From the NCBI GenBank assembly GCA_020809705.1, contig CP085828.1, forward strand, positions 496,001 through 560,000: a stretch of 64,000 nucleotides of DNA, given 5' to 3'. Source of the DNA: Calonectria ilicicola. Taxonomy: Eukaryota; Ascomycota; Sordariomycetes; Hypocreales; Nectriaceae. The position numbers were made by a program, and so were the translations under genes. Shown here piece after piece: positions 21,509 through 32,655 of the stretch (position 1 is the first letter of the stretch; each line of letters starts with the position of its first letter). The notes beneath the pieces were generated by a model. It was not told the DNA's origin and ran no database searches. It worked only from the letters and a program-made list of their open reading frames with translations.

Positions 21509-23163
21509 ATGATGAAAGCCAAGATACCTATCTTAGCAGCTTGGGCCAGCTTAGCCTCTACCGGGACAAGTGCAGTGTTGCCCCGAGACAATGCGACTTT
21601 TGTGTCTGTGTGCGATGGCATCAAGGATAAAATTAACCTTGAAAATGTCACCGTTGGGCTTGTCGAATACGTCCCTGCAGGCACCAACATCACATACGCC
21701 AACATCCCGAGCGTTTGTTCAACCACCCCTCAGCAAGTTGATGTCGACCTTTGCCGTGTCTACATGAATGTTTCCACCTCTGACCGCAGTGGCATTCGGT
21801 TGGAAGCTTGGTTCCCACGAGACTTTAATGGCAGATTCTTAAGCACCGGGAATGGTGGATTGGGTGGATGTAAGTTTAAGATCAACGGTGGCCTCATGTA
21901 CAAATAAGCTAATGCTTCTATTAAGGCATTAAATACGCTGATATTGCATTCGGGACCAAGTTTGGATTCGCGACTGTAGGCGCGAACAACGGTCATGATG
22001 GAGACACCGGCATATATTTCAACAACACAGAGGTTCTTGAAGACTTTGCCTATCGATCAGTTCATACTGGTGTTGTTGTCGGAAAACAGCTGACAGACTT
22101 GTTTTATGAGAGCGGATATAACAAATCTTACTACCTCGGTTGCTCAACTGGTGGTCGAGAAGGTTACAAGTCGGTGCAGAAATTTCCTAATGATTTCGAT
22201 GGTGTTCTGGCCGGTTCCCCAGCTATGAACTTTGTCAACCTAATCTCTTGGGGCGCAGTTGCCTACTACTACACTGGTTCAGCGAACTCTTCCACATTTG
22301 TCACCTCGGATCAGTGGGCTGCAGTTCATGAAGAAGTCCTTCGTCAATGTGATACAATTGATGGTGCAGAGGATGGAATCATTGAAGATCCTTCTATTTG
22401 CAATGCCACCTACGAGAATCTTCTCTGCAATGGCACAGCCTCGGACAGCTCCACCTGTCTTACTGAAACCCAAGCAAAGACGGTCAAAAATGTTCTCTCA
22501 GACTTTTATGGTCCTGATGGAACGCTTTATTATCCAAGATTGAATCCTGGAGCAGAAGGCGATGCTGCTGCTATTTATTACTCGGGTACTCCATACACCA
22601 CTGTACCAGATTGGTATCGATATGTTGTCTTCAACAACACCAGCTGGGATCCGGCGACTTGGACTCCTGAGGATGCCAAGACTGCCCTCGAACAAAACCC
22701 CTTCAACATTCAAACATTTGAAGGTGACATCTCTTCTTTCAAAAAGAGCGGCGGCAAGCTTCTATCATACCACGGTACAACAGACCCCGTCATCAGTTCT
22801 GAGGACACGAAGCATTATTACAACCTTGTTTCAAAGACCATGAATCTAAAGCCTTCGGAGCTGGACAACTTTTATAGGTTCTTTGGAATTAGCGGCATGG
22901 GTCATTGTTCGGGTGGAAATGGTGCTTCGTATATTGGCCAGTCTGCACAAACCTATCTTGATAGTGAGCCTGAAAACAATCTCCTCCTAAAACTTGTTGA
23001 TTGGGTTGAGAATGGAGTTGCACCGGAGTATATTCGGGGTGCAAAATCGGATGACGGAACGACAGCGGAGTACTTCCGTAAGCACTGCCGTTACCCTCGT
23101 CGCAATGTGTATGTCGGGCCAGGGAATTATACCGACGAAAATGCATGGAAATGTGTTGAGTAA
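21509..23163 (+). CDS. Secreted tannase / feruloyl esterase family enzyme
   Basis: Two exons (21509-21869, 21926-23163) give 532 aa from MMKAK; a second Met is one codon later. The first ~20 residues form a signal peptide (IPILAAWASLASTGTSA), and numerous NxS/T sites fit secretion. The alpha/beta-hydrolase has the tannase-family catalytic set: nucleophile in GCSTGGREG (Ser near 194), Asp in the DPVISS turn near 407 and His in GMGHCSGG near 447, with the Cys residues adjacent to Ser and His (CS-D-HC motif) forming the bridging disulfide. Family members release gallate, ferulate or related aryl acids from plant esters. It sits between the Dabb gene and the second terpene synthase. No cluster-type palindrome was found upstream, so co-regulation is not shown. 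Confidence 0.92.
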
Positions 23164-25411
23164 AGCTAGATTAGCGATTTTGCCTCTCAATTTAAATATA
23201 GCCAAATTATTATCGATTTGCATTTGTAGTTGACAGTCATGTGGCAACTGGACCAAGATTTCTCCTAGAAGAAGTCCCAGATAAACAAAGGCGGCACATG
23301 CCATACAACTTAATTCAACCACCTTGCTTGAGCTTCATCTTTTGCCCAAACACACGAAATGGTCAATTTAATTTTCTGAGTATAAAATTAACTATAAAAT
23401 AATCCCTACTTTCGATTTGGTTTTGTCTTATTTCTCGTGACTTTTTTTTCAAGTGAAATAATTACTTCTTTCTTGTGTCAACTAAAGAGATTTAGACTGC
23501 ACCAACGTTGTGGACAAAACAACATCACGATTATATCACAATTTACCTCGCCCGCCTCCCATATTACACTAAAAATAAACTTGGATATTTAATAGATCTA
23601 TAAACGAAAATTGAACAACAATCACAACCACGGCAATTACTGGGCTGTCTCAACGTGAATTGAAGACCCCTGTTACTGTAACTACCCTGAATCCAAGAGA
23701 ACACACAAAAGAACCGAAGTTCATATACACACTTATAGATAATGCTATTGGTTCATTTAGTAACGATGCATAAAAAAGAGTCTACAGAGCAAAACTAGGA
23801 TTCGAATAGAAAAAGCTGGAGTTGTAAATGAAGAATCTCGTCCCATCTTGACGAATCCCGATCAATGCAGGATTTCCGACCCGTTGGATTGGGACAATGG
23901 GTCAAAGACCCTTGTCAGGTGGATCGTATCTAGCGTATCAATGCTATACGCCGCAAAAGTCGATGTTGGTTCCATCCATCTTCAACCCCAAGATCTGAAA
24001 GAGCCTTGTTATTTTGTGGTTGAGTGTTTGGAGGCCGATGGGGCTGACTCCTATTGTGGGGCGAGTGCTGGCCTATCGTAGCTCTGCGCTTGGCAACAAC
24101 CTTGGGGGTTAATATTGCACAATTAGACAAGCTTAAGATGTGCATATTGTGCACAAGCGTCGTGCCTTACGATGTTAAATTGTCAAAAACCCGCAACGTT
24201 GGGCATCCGGGGGATAATCCTGGTCGAGTCGCAGTCCAAGACCGTGCCGCTGCCCGTCGGAAACCTTGAGAGAACTGGCGCCCGAGCGTCCAAAAAGGGA
24301 AAAAAACCAACGATGGGTACTGTCATGGGCCCAATGCAGTTAAGCCAAGTCCTGTCAGGGGAGAACAGCCTCAGTCACTTCAAAAGATAATCATTTGTCC
24401 ATTTTAATACAGTAAACAATGTTGCAGTTCTTGAAAACCTGAAACGTCGAGGGTCCACGAGTTAACCAAAGTAGTAAACTTAGTTGACGATCCAAGTTAG
24501 ACTTCCTCGTCACCACTGGCATGTCCCTGACACGCCGGCTCGTATCATAACTGGCGGGCCTATCGGCGAATTGCTTGCAATCACCAACTTCCGCGCGAAA
24601 ACGTAAGCACGCTAACAAAGAAGGAAGTCGGCGATGACGGATGCGGTCGCCGCCCTGGGAAGCTCAAGGAAGCTAATCCGCACATGTCACATCAAGTTCA
24701 CATTCGGGTGGCGCCGGAAAAAACGGTAAGAGCCTCACTAGGATGCACTGGCATCTGATCGGTACCAGCTTCCCGAAGATACATACCCTCCGTCCTCTAT
24801 GTTGCATTGTAGGTGCAATCCTATGATCCTACAATCCTACGGTCCATAAGCCTACGACATATAGGGCTGGAGCAGGCACTGGTTACGAAGCTAATGGATA
24901 AGGTTCCCATAACCTGCCCATTTCGCGTCCAATGATTTCCCTAGTGGTTGAGGCGTGCGAACGAGACCAGGAACGGCCCCGTTCTATTATGGGTCCAGGG
25001 GCGATGGACCTGTCATCCCTGGCCACCGGAAAATAGTCCAAAGTCAATTAGGAAGAAGCCGTGTTACCCGCCGCCCAGGGTATGTGGGCCAACCTGGTAA
25101 TCTATGCCAATCTAGACCAGTTGGCCGACAGATGATAGCAGCAATAACTCTAAAATGCCGTTACTAAGTGGCGAGCGAATTCAAACCCGTGTTGAGTTTG
25201 CGAACGCCGGCACCTAACGGTAGAAGCGAGCTCCGCTTGAGGACATCCCATATTCCACTTGGGAAGGTCATAGCTTTCGAGGTGGCGATTCGAGGACCAG
25301 GGGTCCGGTTCCTGGAGCCTGGAGCCGGGATCAAATATCTATAGAAACCCACGCACTTGGAAGGGAGAACCATCTTTGCATCACACTTCACTTCATCAAC
25401 ATTTGGTAACA
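23164..25411. other. 2.2-kb gene-free stretch upstream of second terpene synthase
   Basis: No gene is supported; short frames near 23848-24390 and 24955-25167 overlap and lack any recognised domain. The first part is AT-rich, the part after 24600 is GC-richer. No terminal repeat, tRNA or transposase frame was recognised. Confidence 0.45.
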
Positions 25412-26501
25412 ATGCCTAGTACACTGTTTGAAACCAAGCCCTCTTCTCCAGTTGGAGAGGGCCTTGCCCGTGAGATTAGTCCCTTAATTACCAATCTACT
25501 TGTGGCTCTGAACTACACTCCTCCCCCGGAAGCGGTGACAAACGCTCTACGACAGGCCATGGTCGAGGCAGCTGTGAAGACAAGCATCCCATTCACTGAC
25601 AATGACTTCCAAAGAATGTGCTTCGAGACTGGAATGTCAGCCGCGGCGGTATGAATTTCATGCAAATCCCTTGATGGTTCTGTCAACAGAAGCTGATAAG
25701 ACTGCTGATAGCACATGTACCCCTTGCACCCATTAAACATCCAAGTACACATTGGCATGTTCACTTGGCTTGGCTTCATCATTGACGATAGCACTCAATC
25801 ATCATCTGATCTGGACAAGTTTCAGGAACGGTTTACCACCGGCCAACAGCAGCCCTCCAAGGTTCTTGAGCACTTTGCCAAGACACTTCGTGACACATAC
25901 AAGCACTATGACGCCATCGTCGCCAACTCCATAGTTTTGTCAGCATTGGGATTCGTCAATTCCAATGCCACAGAGAAGCGAAATGAGTATCAGACTATGC
26001 GACCTAACAAGGAGGCCGTCAACTGGCCTTACTACTTCAGAGATAAGGAGGGCATGCCTGAAGTCTATGCTTATTTCAACTTCCCCAAGGAGCGCTACCC
26101 AGACATTTCAATCTTTTTGCCAGCCATTCCTGATATTTGCACATTTATCAACCTGACAAACGACATTCTATCGTGAGTAGCCTACATGTTTAGTCTCGCT
26201 GATTTTTCGGTCCTCAAACTTACAATCGACTAGGTTTTACAAGGAGGAGAAAGCTGGCGAGACAACCAATTACATTCACAAGACGGTGTTCTGCAGAGGA
26301 GGCAGCGCCATGTCCGTGTTAGAGTCCACAATTACTCAGGCCGTAGCAGACTACCGTCGTGCGCGAGATGTCTTGAAGGGCAAGCACCCATACGATGAAG
26401 TATGGCATGCGTATGTGATGGGTTACGTAGCCTCGCACCTGAGGCCCAGCCGATACAAGCTTTTCGAGCTTGGATTGGAGGAGAGGTTCACAAGCAGGTA
26501 A
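25412..26501 (+). CDS. TRI5-like (trichodiene synthase family) sesquiterpene synthase, copy 2
   Basis: Three exons (25412-25648, 25712-26172, 26234-26501) encode 321 aa, with intron positions and phases exactly matching copy 1 at 4491-5599. The NSE triad is N229-D230-x-x-S233-x-x-x-E237; the Asp-rich motif reads DDSTQ (D104, D105, Q108), again without a third acidic residue. WPYYFRDKEG and a C-terminal RYK motif are present, and the chain likewise ends about 50-65 residues earlier than canonical TRI5. The two copies look clearly related but far from identical, so the duplication is not recent or has diverged in function. This copy has higher GC at third positions than copy 1. It is followed by the secreted amidohydrolase in the same direction. 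The product (a sesquiterpene from farnesyl diphosphate) cannot be predicted. Confidence 0.86.
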
Positions 26502-27665
26502 TCATGTAGTTTTTGTTTTCGGGTTTGGCTCTGGGATGTTCACGGTTTAGGCATTATGATATTTTAGCAACGATAGGGTTACTTTTTTGACTTTGGGATC
26601 AATGAATGTCAATTTTCATTATACAATGTTCTGTGGTTTCAAGTAAATTGCAAGATCGCGCATGGTCCAACAGATTGAGTGACAAGCTAAGCTTGGACCC
26701 TTGAGTTACTTCGTCCCAAAAACCTCGAAAAGTAAATTCACAACCCCAATGAAGCTTGTGTTAATCCAAGATGACTTGTGGAAACTCTGAGAACAATTAA
26801 ATCACCTCTGGGAGTTATACTTTATGAACCGTGGGTTTGAGTGATTTTAAATGATCGTCTCGGTAGTCGGGGTGCGGTATATTCTGCCGCCGGTATTTAA
26901 GCGTATGCATGCAGGGAACGCTTAATGTGATGGAATCCTTCTCACCGCGCTAGGGTGAAAAAGACTTCCCGTCTGGCATATTACTAACATCTCCCCACGG
27001 CTTACTCAGTTCGGGGGCATGCTCCAGTGCCGTTATGCCAAGAACAACGACGCCCAACCAACGAGCAATAAGATCACGTTCCGATATGCAACTGGATTGA
27101 TTTGGACTTTTCAAGAAACAACGGGTAAATCCCCCGCATTATCCCAGCATCGATCCGCCTCCACCTGGTTCTCTTCTCCCCACAGCAAGGGTTTTGAAGT
27201 GGGGGTGCTCGAACGATTCAACCAAAGAAAGAGATGGCCGTTATTGGAGCTGTTGGCAACGTACCATTTCACCAACACTTGACCTCTTGCGTACTCTCGC
27301 TAACACAATACGTTGGTTATGTGGTCGGGTTGTTGAGAACCCTGCGCTTTTCACGCGGGTTTCTCTCACCGGCCCTAACCCGACAGGATTCCGAAAATGT
27401 CGGAAAAGGTTAAGCCACTTAGAACATTTGGGAATAGAGCCATGCCGTAGACGAGGTTGGATCGCATCTTCATCGGAAACAGGTGGCGCACTTTTTTTCT
27501 TCGGATACATCCGTCAGAAGCAACCGGGCATATCCCGACAACCAGCAACATCTCAGGGAGGACATTTGCAGTGTAGCATCAAATTCCTCTACGCGTATAA
27601 ATTATTGAAGATGAAGCCCTTATCACAATCCATAGTCAACAGCAAACTTTCCAATAAATCTAATC
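26502..27665. other. Intergenic upstream of secreted amidohydrolase
   Basis: About 1.16 kb. Overlapping frames at 27019-27745 show no domain. A CGG-N7-CCG site lies at 27370-27382. Confidence 0.45.
27370..27382. promoter_or_regulatory. CGG-N7-CCG motif before second amidohydrolase
   Basis: CGG 27370-27372 and CCG 27380-27382, about 285 nt upstream of the ATG; the flanking symmetry is weak, so this is a marginal member of the motif set. Confidence 0.3.
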
Positions 27666-28735
27666 ATGGTTTGCCTAAGGCAGAGTCTCATTTTTGCAGT
27701 GCCAATGTTGGCCGCCATGGCGAGCTCTTATATTGTGCCCGATAATTCTTGGTTCGTCCTTTGATTCCCCACACTCATTTAACATATCTGACTTACAATG
27801 ATAATGACAGGGACTCTCATATTCATATTATTGACCCCGAGAGATTTCCAATGGATCCTGATAGAGGTGAGCTGATACGTATCTACAAACACTACTCCAT
27901 TCTAACAAGGGATTCCTGTTTAGAGTATACGCCAAAACCTGCCACTGTTTCTAATGCTACCGAGCACTTTAAGCCATACGGTATAAAGCATGCCACAATT
28001 GTGCTCCCAAGTGTATATGGCACGGAAAATGACGTTCTTCTGGATGCTCTTAAACAGTTCAAGGGACAATATCGCGGCGTGGCTGTTGTGGATCCCGACA
28101 TAGTAAAGAATGAGACGTTGGAGGAGCTTCATGAGGCTGGCGTCCGTGGGCTACGCGTCAACCTTGCATCAGGTTCCACCAAAGAAGTCGTTGCTGCGGT
28201 GAAGAAGAATGCCAGAGTCGCTCGTTTTTTCGGTTGGGTATTGCAAGTTTGGATCCCCATTGCAGCTTTTGAGGAATTACACTCCATCATCCCAGAGTTG
28301 GGTGTCACAGTTGTGGCAGATCACTTTGCCCATGCAGAAGTTGGGTCCAAAACAAATGAAACCAAGAACACGGTCGATCCATACAAGACCAAAGGGTTCC
28401 CGGAGGTAATTGACCTCGTCCGAAGAAGACTTCTCTTCGTGAAGATCTCAGCTCCGTATCAAAATTCCAAGGAAGGACCGTTTTATGAGGACATGAGGGT
28501 TGTCGCCGAATCCCTCATCAATGCAGGTCCGGACATGGTGGTTTATGGGAGCGATTGGCCCCACACGTCGAGCAAAGAGGGCAACGCTGCAGTTGGTGGG
28601 CGACTCAACCCCCAAAACTATCGGGATATCAATGATGCTGCGCTGATAGAAATTGTGAAGGAGTGGGCTGGATCAGAGGCGCAAATTCGCAGGATGTTTG
28701 TAGATAACCCTCGACGACTATGGCAATGGTATTGA
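27666..28735 (+). CDS. Amidohydrolase-2 family hydrolase with signal peptide
   Basis: Two exons (27666-27751, 27811-28735; intron 59 nt) give 336 aa. Exon 1 encodes a start MVCLRQSLIFAVPMLAAMASS that looks like a secretion signal; splicing joins it to WDSHIHIIDPERFPMDP, restoring the family metal motif (H32, H34). Later come VVADHFAHA, KISAPYQ and YGSDWPHT with the catalytic-type Asp. The body is homologous to the enzyme at 734-1681. Most COG3618-type hydrolases are cytosolic, so export is unusual and may point to extracellular lactone or ester cleavage. The start is supported by the splice phase (TG|G giving Trp) and by the exact fit to the conserved WD-H-H motif; a model beginning at the in-frame codon near 27749 would read through the intron. 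Confidence 0.87.
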
Positions 28736-29406
28736 GGAGATAAAACAAGAGCGACTGGCGACTCAGCACAGTTCGTTGCTTTTACGTTCTCCTCAACTTC
28801 TGACTCAATTGCGCTGAGAAATAGTTTGGTGTTTACTTTGGGTTTCAAATCTGAGCACCCAACCGCTGGATTTTCTGCGATCCCTGGTTCAACTGTCAAA
28901 AGCAGAAGGTCGCCCTAACAAAGCGGCTCACCCTCAAGCCTCCGCTTTTAGTATTCTTCTTATGTCTGAGGGCAGTGCACTGTGATGGAAGGTATGCTGT
29001 TTCTTAGAATTCACTAGATCGTGTTGGCGGGCAATTGATTGATTGTATTCTCTTTCCCATGCAACCACCGCCACTTGGACCTTATTGCTGCACCTTCTTC
29101 GTGAAACCCGGCATTTACCCATATTCTAACCCTAATTAGACTAACCTGCCAAGCAAACTACGAATCAAATACGAAAATTCAGCTCCACATGGGATGCTTT
29201 GGCGTTAGGAATTTCGGCTCGACCATCCGGCTTGGCTAACCAGTTCTAGTTTATCATAACCGCCCTTGAGTTGCTGACTGAGGTGTCACGTGTCGATGTC
29301 TCGATATGAAAGCGCTTCCCACCTTCAACAAATGGAGTTTCCTCGAATTCTATGCCATCTTTTTCCATCTTGTTTCGTCGGGTTCCCTTTGAACTATTGA
29401 GCAGCC
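28736..29406. other. Intergenic region
   Basis: About 670 nt between the amidohydrolase and the MFS gene. Nothing is recognised beyond ordinary promoter-like sequence. Confidence 0.45.
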
Positions 29407-30943
29407 ATGCAGGAGACAATGGTCATTACTGAAAGCCTCGATCAAACCCGATCGGGGCCAACAGAGCAGTTCGATCACGACCAGGGCAATACATTTGGTA
29501 CTGCTAGCAATTCCGTAACCGCGCGGCCTGCCAGCGCAAAAGATGCCGGAGGGAAGCTGTTTGCTATTAATTTTGCAATGTTTCTAGCGGGAATGAATGG
29601 TCAGTTGTTATTTTCAACTTTTATCAGAGCGACTGATCTTGTGCTGACGTTTTTTGGTGCTTCCAGACGCTGCAACTGGAGCTTTGATTCCCTATATCAG
29701 GTCGTCCTACGACATTGGGCTAATGTTTGTCGCCATTGTCTATCTCGTGAATTTCTGTGGTTGGACTTTTGCGGCCTTTACTAATGTTCACGCCACGGCT
29801 CGATTGGGGATGGGCGGTGTGCTTTTGGCAAGTGCTTCGGTGACTGTCATTGCATACTCATTGATATTCTGGCGGCCCCCGTTTCCGCTGTTTGCCTGCT
29901 CCTATTTCTTTTCAGGTCTTGGAGTTGCATATTTAGATGCTCAAGCAAATACCTTTGTTGCAAGCTTGGATAATGCCCATCGTTGGTTAGGTATTCTCCA
30001 TTCTATGTATGGAGTTGGTGCTCTGGTCAGTCCATTGGCGGCAACCTCACTTGCATCCAGTATCAAACAATGGCATTATTATTATCTAGTTTTGCTTGGA
30101 ACTGCTGTCGCAAATCTGGGGTTTCTGGCCTGGAATTTCCGAGGTAGCCTCTCGCCAGATGTTAAGAGCTCGAATACCGAATCGAACCGTCGCCTTAAAG
30201 CTGCGTTGTCGCAACGATCCGTCTGGATTTTGAGTTTGTTCTTCTTCCTATATGTGGGAGCTGAAGTTACGGTTGGCGGTAAGTTTCTATTCTATTCACA
30301 AATACATGCCGCTTAGATCGGTACATTTCTTCTCTACTTCGTTAAATGCCCAAGCCTTCCGCCCGGTTCCACACTTTTCCTCTAGAATACTGATGCAAAT
30401 AGGCTGGGTTGTTGAGTTCCTCATCACAGTTAGAAACGGAACTCCAAGCAAAGTTGGATATGTTGCATCTGGGTTCTGGGGTGGTCTCGCTTTAGGGCGC
30501 CTTGTATTGGCTGATATCACCCACAAATTGGGCGAGAGGCGCATGATTCTTGTTTATCTTGCCATTGGGCTTGCCATGCAACTATTGTTCTGGTTTGTAC
30601 CTAACATTGTGGCCAATGCCGTTGCAGTCAGTCTGCTTGGGTTTGTAATTGCACCATTCTTCCCCGTTGGGCTATCTGTTCTCACGAGGTTGCTTCCCGC
30701 TGACCTTCATATCGCTTCTATTGGTAAGTTACACTTAATTTTGGTATCGATGCCTCTAACTTTGAGATACCAGGTTTCAGTGCCATATTTGGACAGGCTG
30801 GCTCAGCTGCCTTCCCATTCTTGACCGGAGCAATCGCTTCTAGGGCAGGAGTAACTGTCTTACAGCCCATTATGGTTGCACTATTAGCGGGAATGTCAAT
30901 TCTATGGGTTCTAGTCCCTAGAATCAAAAAGCCTACAGAATAA
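29407..30943 (+). CDS. MFS transporter (FucP/Bsc6-like)
   Basis: Four exons (29407-29599, 29667-30278, 30403-30723, 30774-30943) encode 431 aa. After a ~45-residue polar N-terminus the first membrane segment reads FAINFAMFLAGMN-DAATGALIPYI, a pattern shared by fucose/glucose permease-like fungal MFS proteins. Further segments include FVAIVYLVNFCGWTFAAF, SYFFSGLGVAYLDAQANTFV, LHSMYGVGALVSPL, GFWGGLALGRLVLADI and LGFVIAPFFPVGLSVLTRLLP; twelve segments can be counted approximately. The substrate is unknown; sugars or sugar derivatives would fit the neighbours. It follows the secreted amidohydrolase in the same direction. Confidence 0.87.
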
Positions 30944-31123
30944 GAAGAGCGGGATCTATGTTGGGAAAAGACTGATGAGTCGTGATGCGGTGAAGCGATA
31001 TTTCAAAAGAATTATTATCATTACTATGGACCAATATTCCCGTCATACAAATATGACTTTCATCTTGCTAACTTCAGAGAAAAACTAAGCATGTGCCTGA
31101 CCATGAGGTGTGAGGCTGTGGGC

Positions 31124-31491
31124 TTAGCTGGGAACAAAGGCACAAAGAATATCAGGAAGACAATATCCTGACTGTAAACTAATTAGAAGATTTCATATCA
31201 CTGAAAGTAACGCGACTCACAATGACAAGGGTGCCAGTTGGACATCGGCACTTGGATACGCACTCTTGTGTGCAGACAGTATTCCGAGTAGCGCAGGTTC
31301 TATTGCATGATGGTCCGCAATCGGACCAATACATACCAGACTAAATCATGCCACAGCATGTCAGTGTATCGGAACACCTAGGATAAAATGTGAGAGGGGT
31401 CTCTGCTTACCGGACAGCTTTGATCCTGGCTCAAGGGTGCGGCCAGAGCTCCGGCGAGAGAGAGGATGACGATAGGTACGGACAAATACAT
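31124..31491 (-). CDS. Small secreted cysteine-rich protein with TIL (trypsin-inhibitor-like) domain
   Basis: Three short exons on the minus strand (31411-31491, 31221-31340, 31124-31171) give 82 aa and are too small for ordinary frame searches. A signal peptide (MYLSVPIVILSLAGALAA) precedes a mature part with ten Cys residues spaced as in TIL domains (PF01826): C-P-x-G-x-x-x-x-x-C-G-x-x-C-x-x-T-C, then C-x3-C-x3-C-x-C-P-x-G and a final G-x-C-L-P-x3-C. The second and third splice sites are confirmed because joining them restores this Cys order. TIL proteins inhibit serine proteases outside the cell; a protease-inhibitor or effector role is likely but unproven. Confidence 0.8.
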
Positions 31492-32655
31492 TTTGGGTAC
31501 TTCTTCTTAATGCACAAGTTTCTCTGGTGTTTTTAATCCTGGCCACGTTGCCCATATTCGATACGAGAGCGAAAAAGGATGTTTATATACACGGGAGGTC
31601 GGCCATGATGTCAGGTTCAGGAATTCCAACCACATTCCGACTTAGGCCGACATTCCCGAGAGCAGTATGGCGGAATTTAGCTCTTTTAGAACGGAGAGAA
31701 TTTGGCGCAAAAGTCCTAACTTTATCGCTTAACCGTAACTTGTTTTCATAGTGAGCGGGCCACCCTAACGCCGACATCCGAAGTAGATGATTGTTCAAGT
31801 TATGAAACCGGGAAAGAAACGGTCGACGCTCGGCGGTGTCGATGAAACATCAAAATATCTAACGCTGAAGCGAAGTTCTTCTCGAAATCGTTGGAGGAAT
31901 GGGTGGAATATTCATGCATTTCAAATTGCGGAAAAAAAAAATTCAGACACGCTCAGCTCCTCTAACTGATGGACCGTCGTTGTACTTGTTCTGGGGCGGA
32001 CCCAGTCTGGCCAACGCCACTTACTTGGCATCTGTTTTCGGTATGCCTGGTGTTCTTCACCGTCAACAAAAGCGACTTAGCACCTGAGTTTGGAAACTTT
32101 AATCAGATACTTGATGGGAAACTTGCCGTGTCACGTTCCATTCTCGATGTTTTTGTCTTACCCCATGTTCGCACGTGGTGGATGACGGCACGGGCCTCAA
32201 CCAGTATGTCTAGGAACGGGCGCTCCCTCGTCTTCTCTGATGGAGCTGAGATTTAGAGGCTTTCTTAATCGATAAATTAATTTCTGCCAAGTGGCTGTCG
32301 AGTCGGTGAGTCTATATTTTCAGCTTATGCCGGCAGTGGCGAATATTTGAATCGCCGTTGACTCAATTTACAACGAGTGCAACTTTGTTTGCGCTTCATC
32401 ACCCGATCATTAAACGAATGCTGCAGCGCGTTTGGGATATGGCATGTAGATACCAATTCATGTGCCGAGTGTTTTTGAACGCCTAATTCCATCTTGCTCA
32501 CCTGGGACTGGCTCCCCGTGCCATCGTTGCTTTTTATCAACGGAGATAAAGTCGAAGTAGGACCCACACCTACTGGCGAATGTGAGATCAGTCGTACCCC
32601 GCTCCAATTCAGACGCCAATTTTTCCAAGAACGACGAAGGGAGAATATCGTCCAA
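31492..32655. other. Intergenic region
   Basis: About 1.16 kb. Several short overlapping frames, none with a recognisable domain. No repeat or tRNA noted. Confidence 0.4.

Noticed and set aside
734..23163. Gallate/protocatechuate 4,5-cleavage pathway (LigI-like hydrolase, RraA-type CHA aldolase, tannase)
   Set aside because: No ring-cleavage dioxygenase or 4-oxalomesaconate hydratase was found, and the DHA kinase and class II aldolase would be unexplained; kept only as an alternative.
4491..26501. Trichothecene gene cluster
   Set aside because: Only TRI5-like synthases are present; no P450, acetyltransferase, TRI6/TRI10-type regulator or TRI12-type pump is near, and the synthases lack typical length and the third acidic residue of DDxxD.
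27019..27745. Frames of 87 and 183 codons before the second amidohydrolase
   Set aside because: They overlap the promoter and exon 1 of that gene in other phases and lack any recognisable motif.
27752..27810. Continuous translation of the second amidohydrolase from about 27749
   Set aside because: This reads through a clear intron (GTTCGT ... GACAG); removing it restores the signal peptide joined to the WD-H-H motif.
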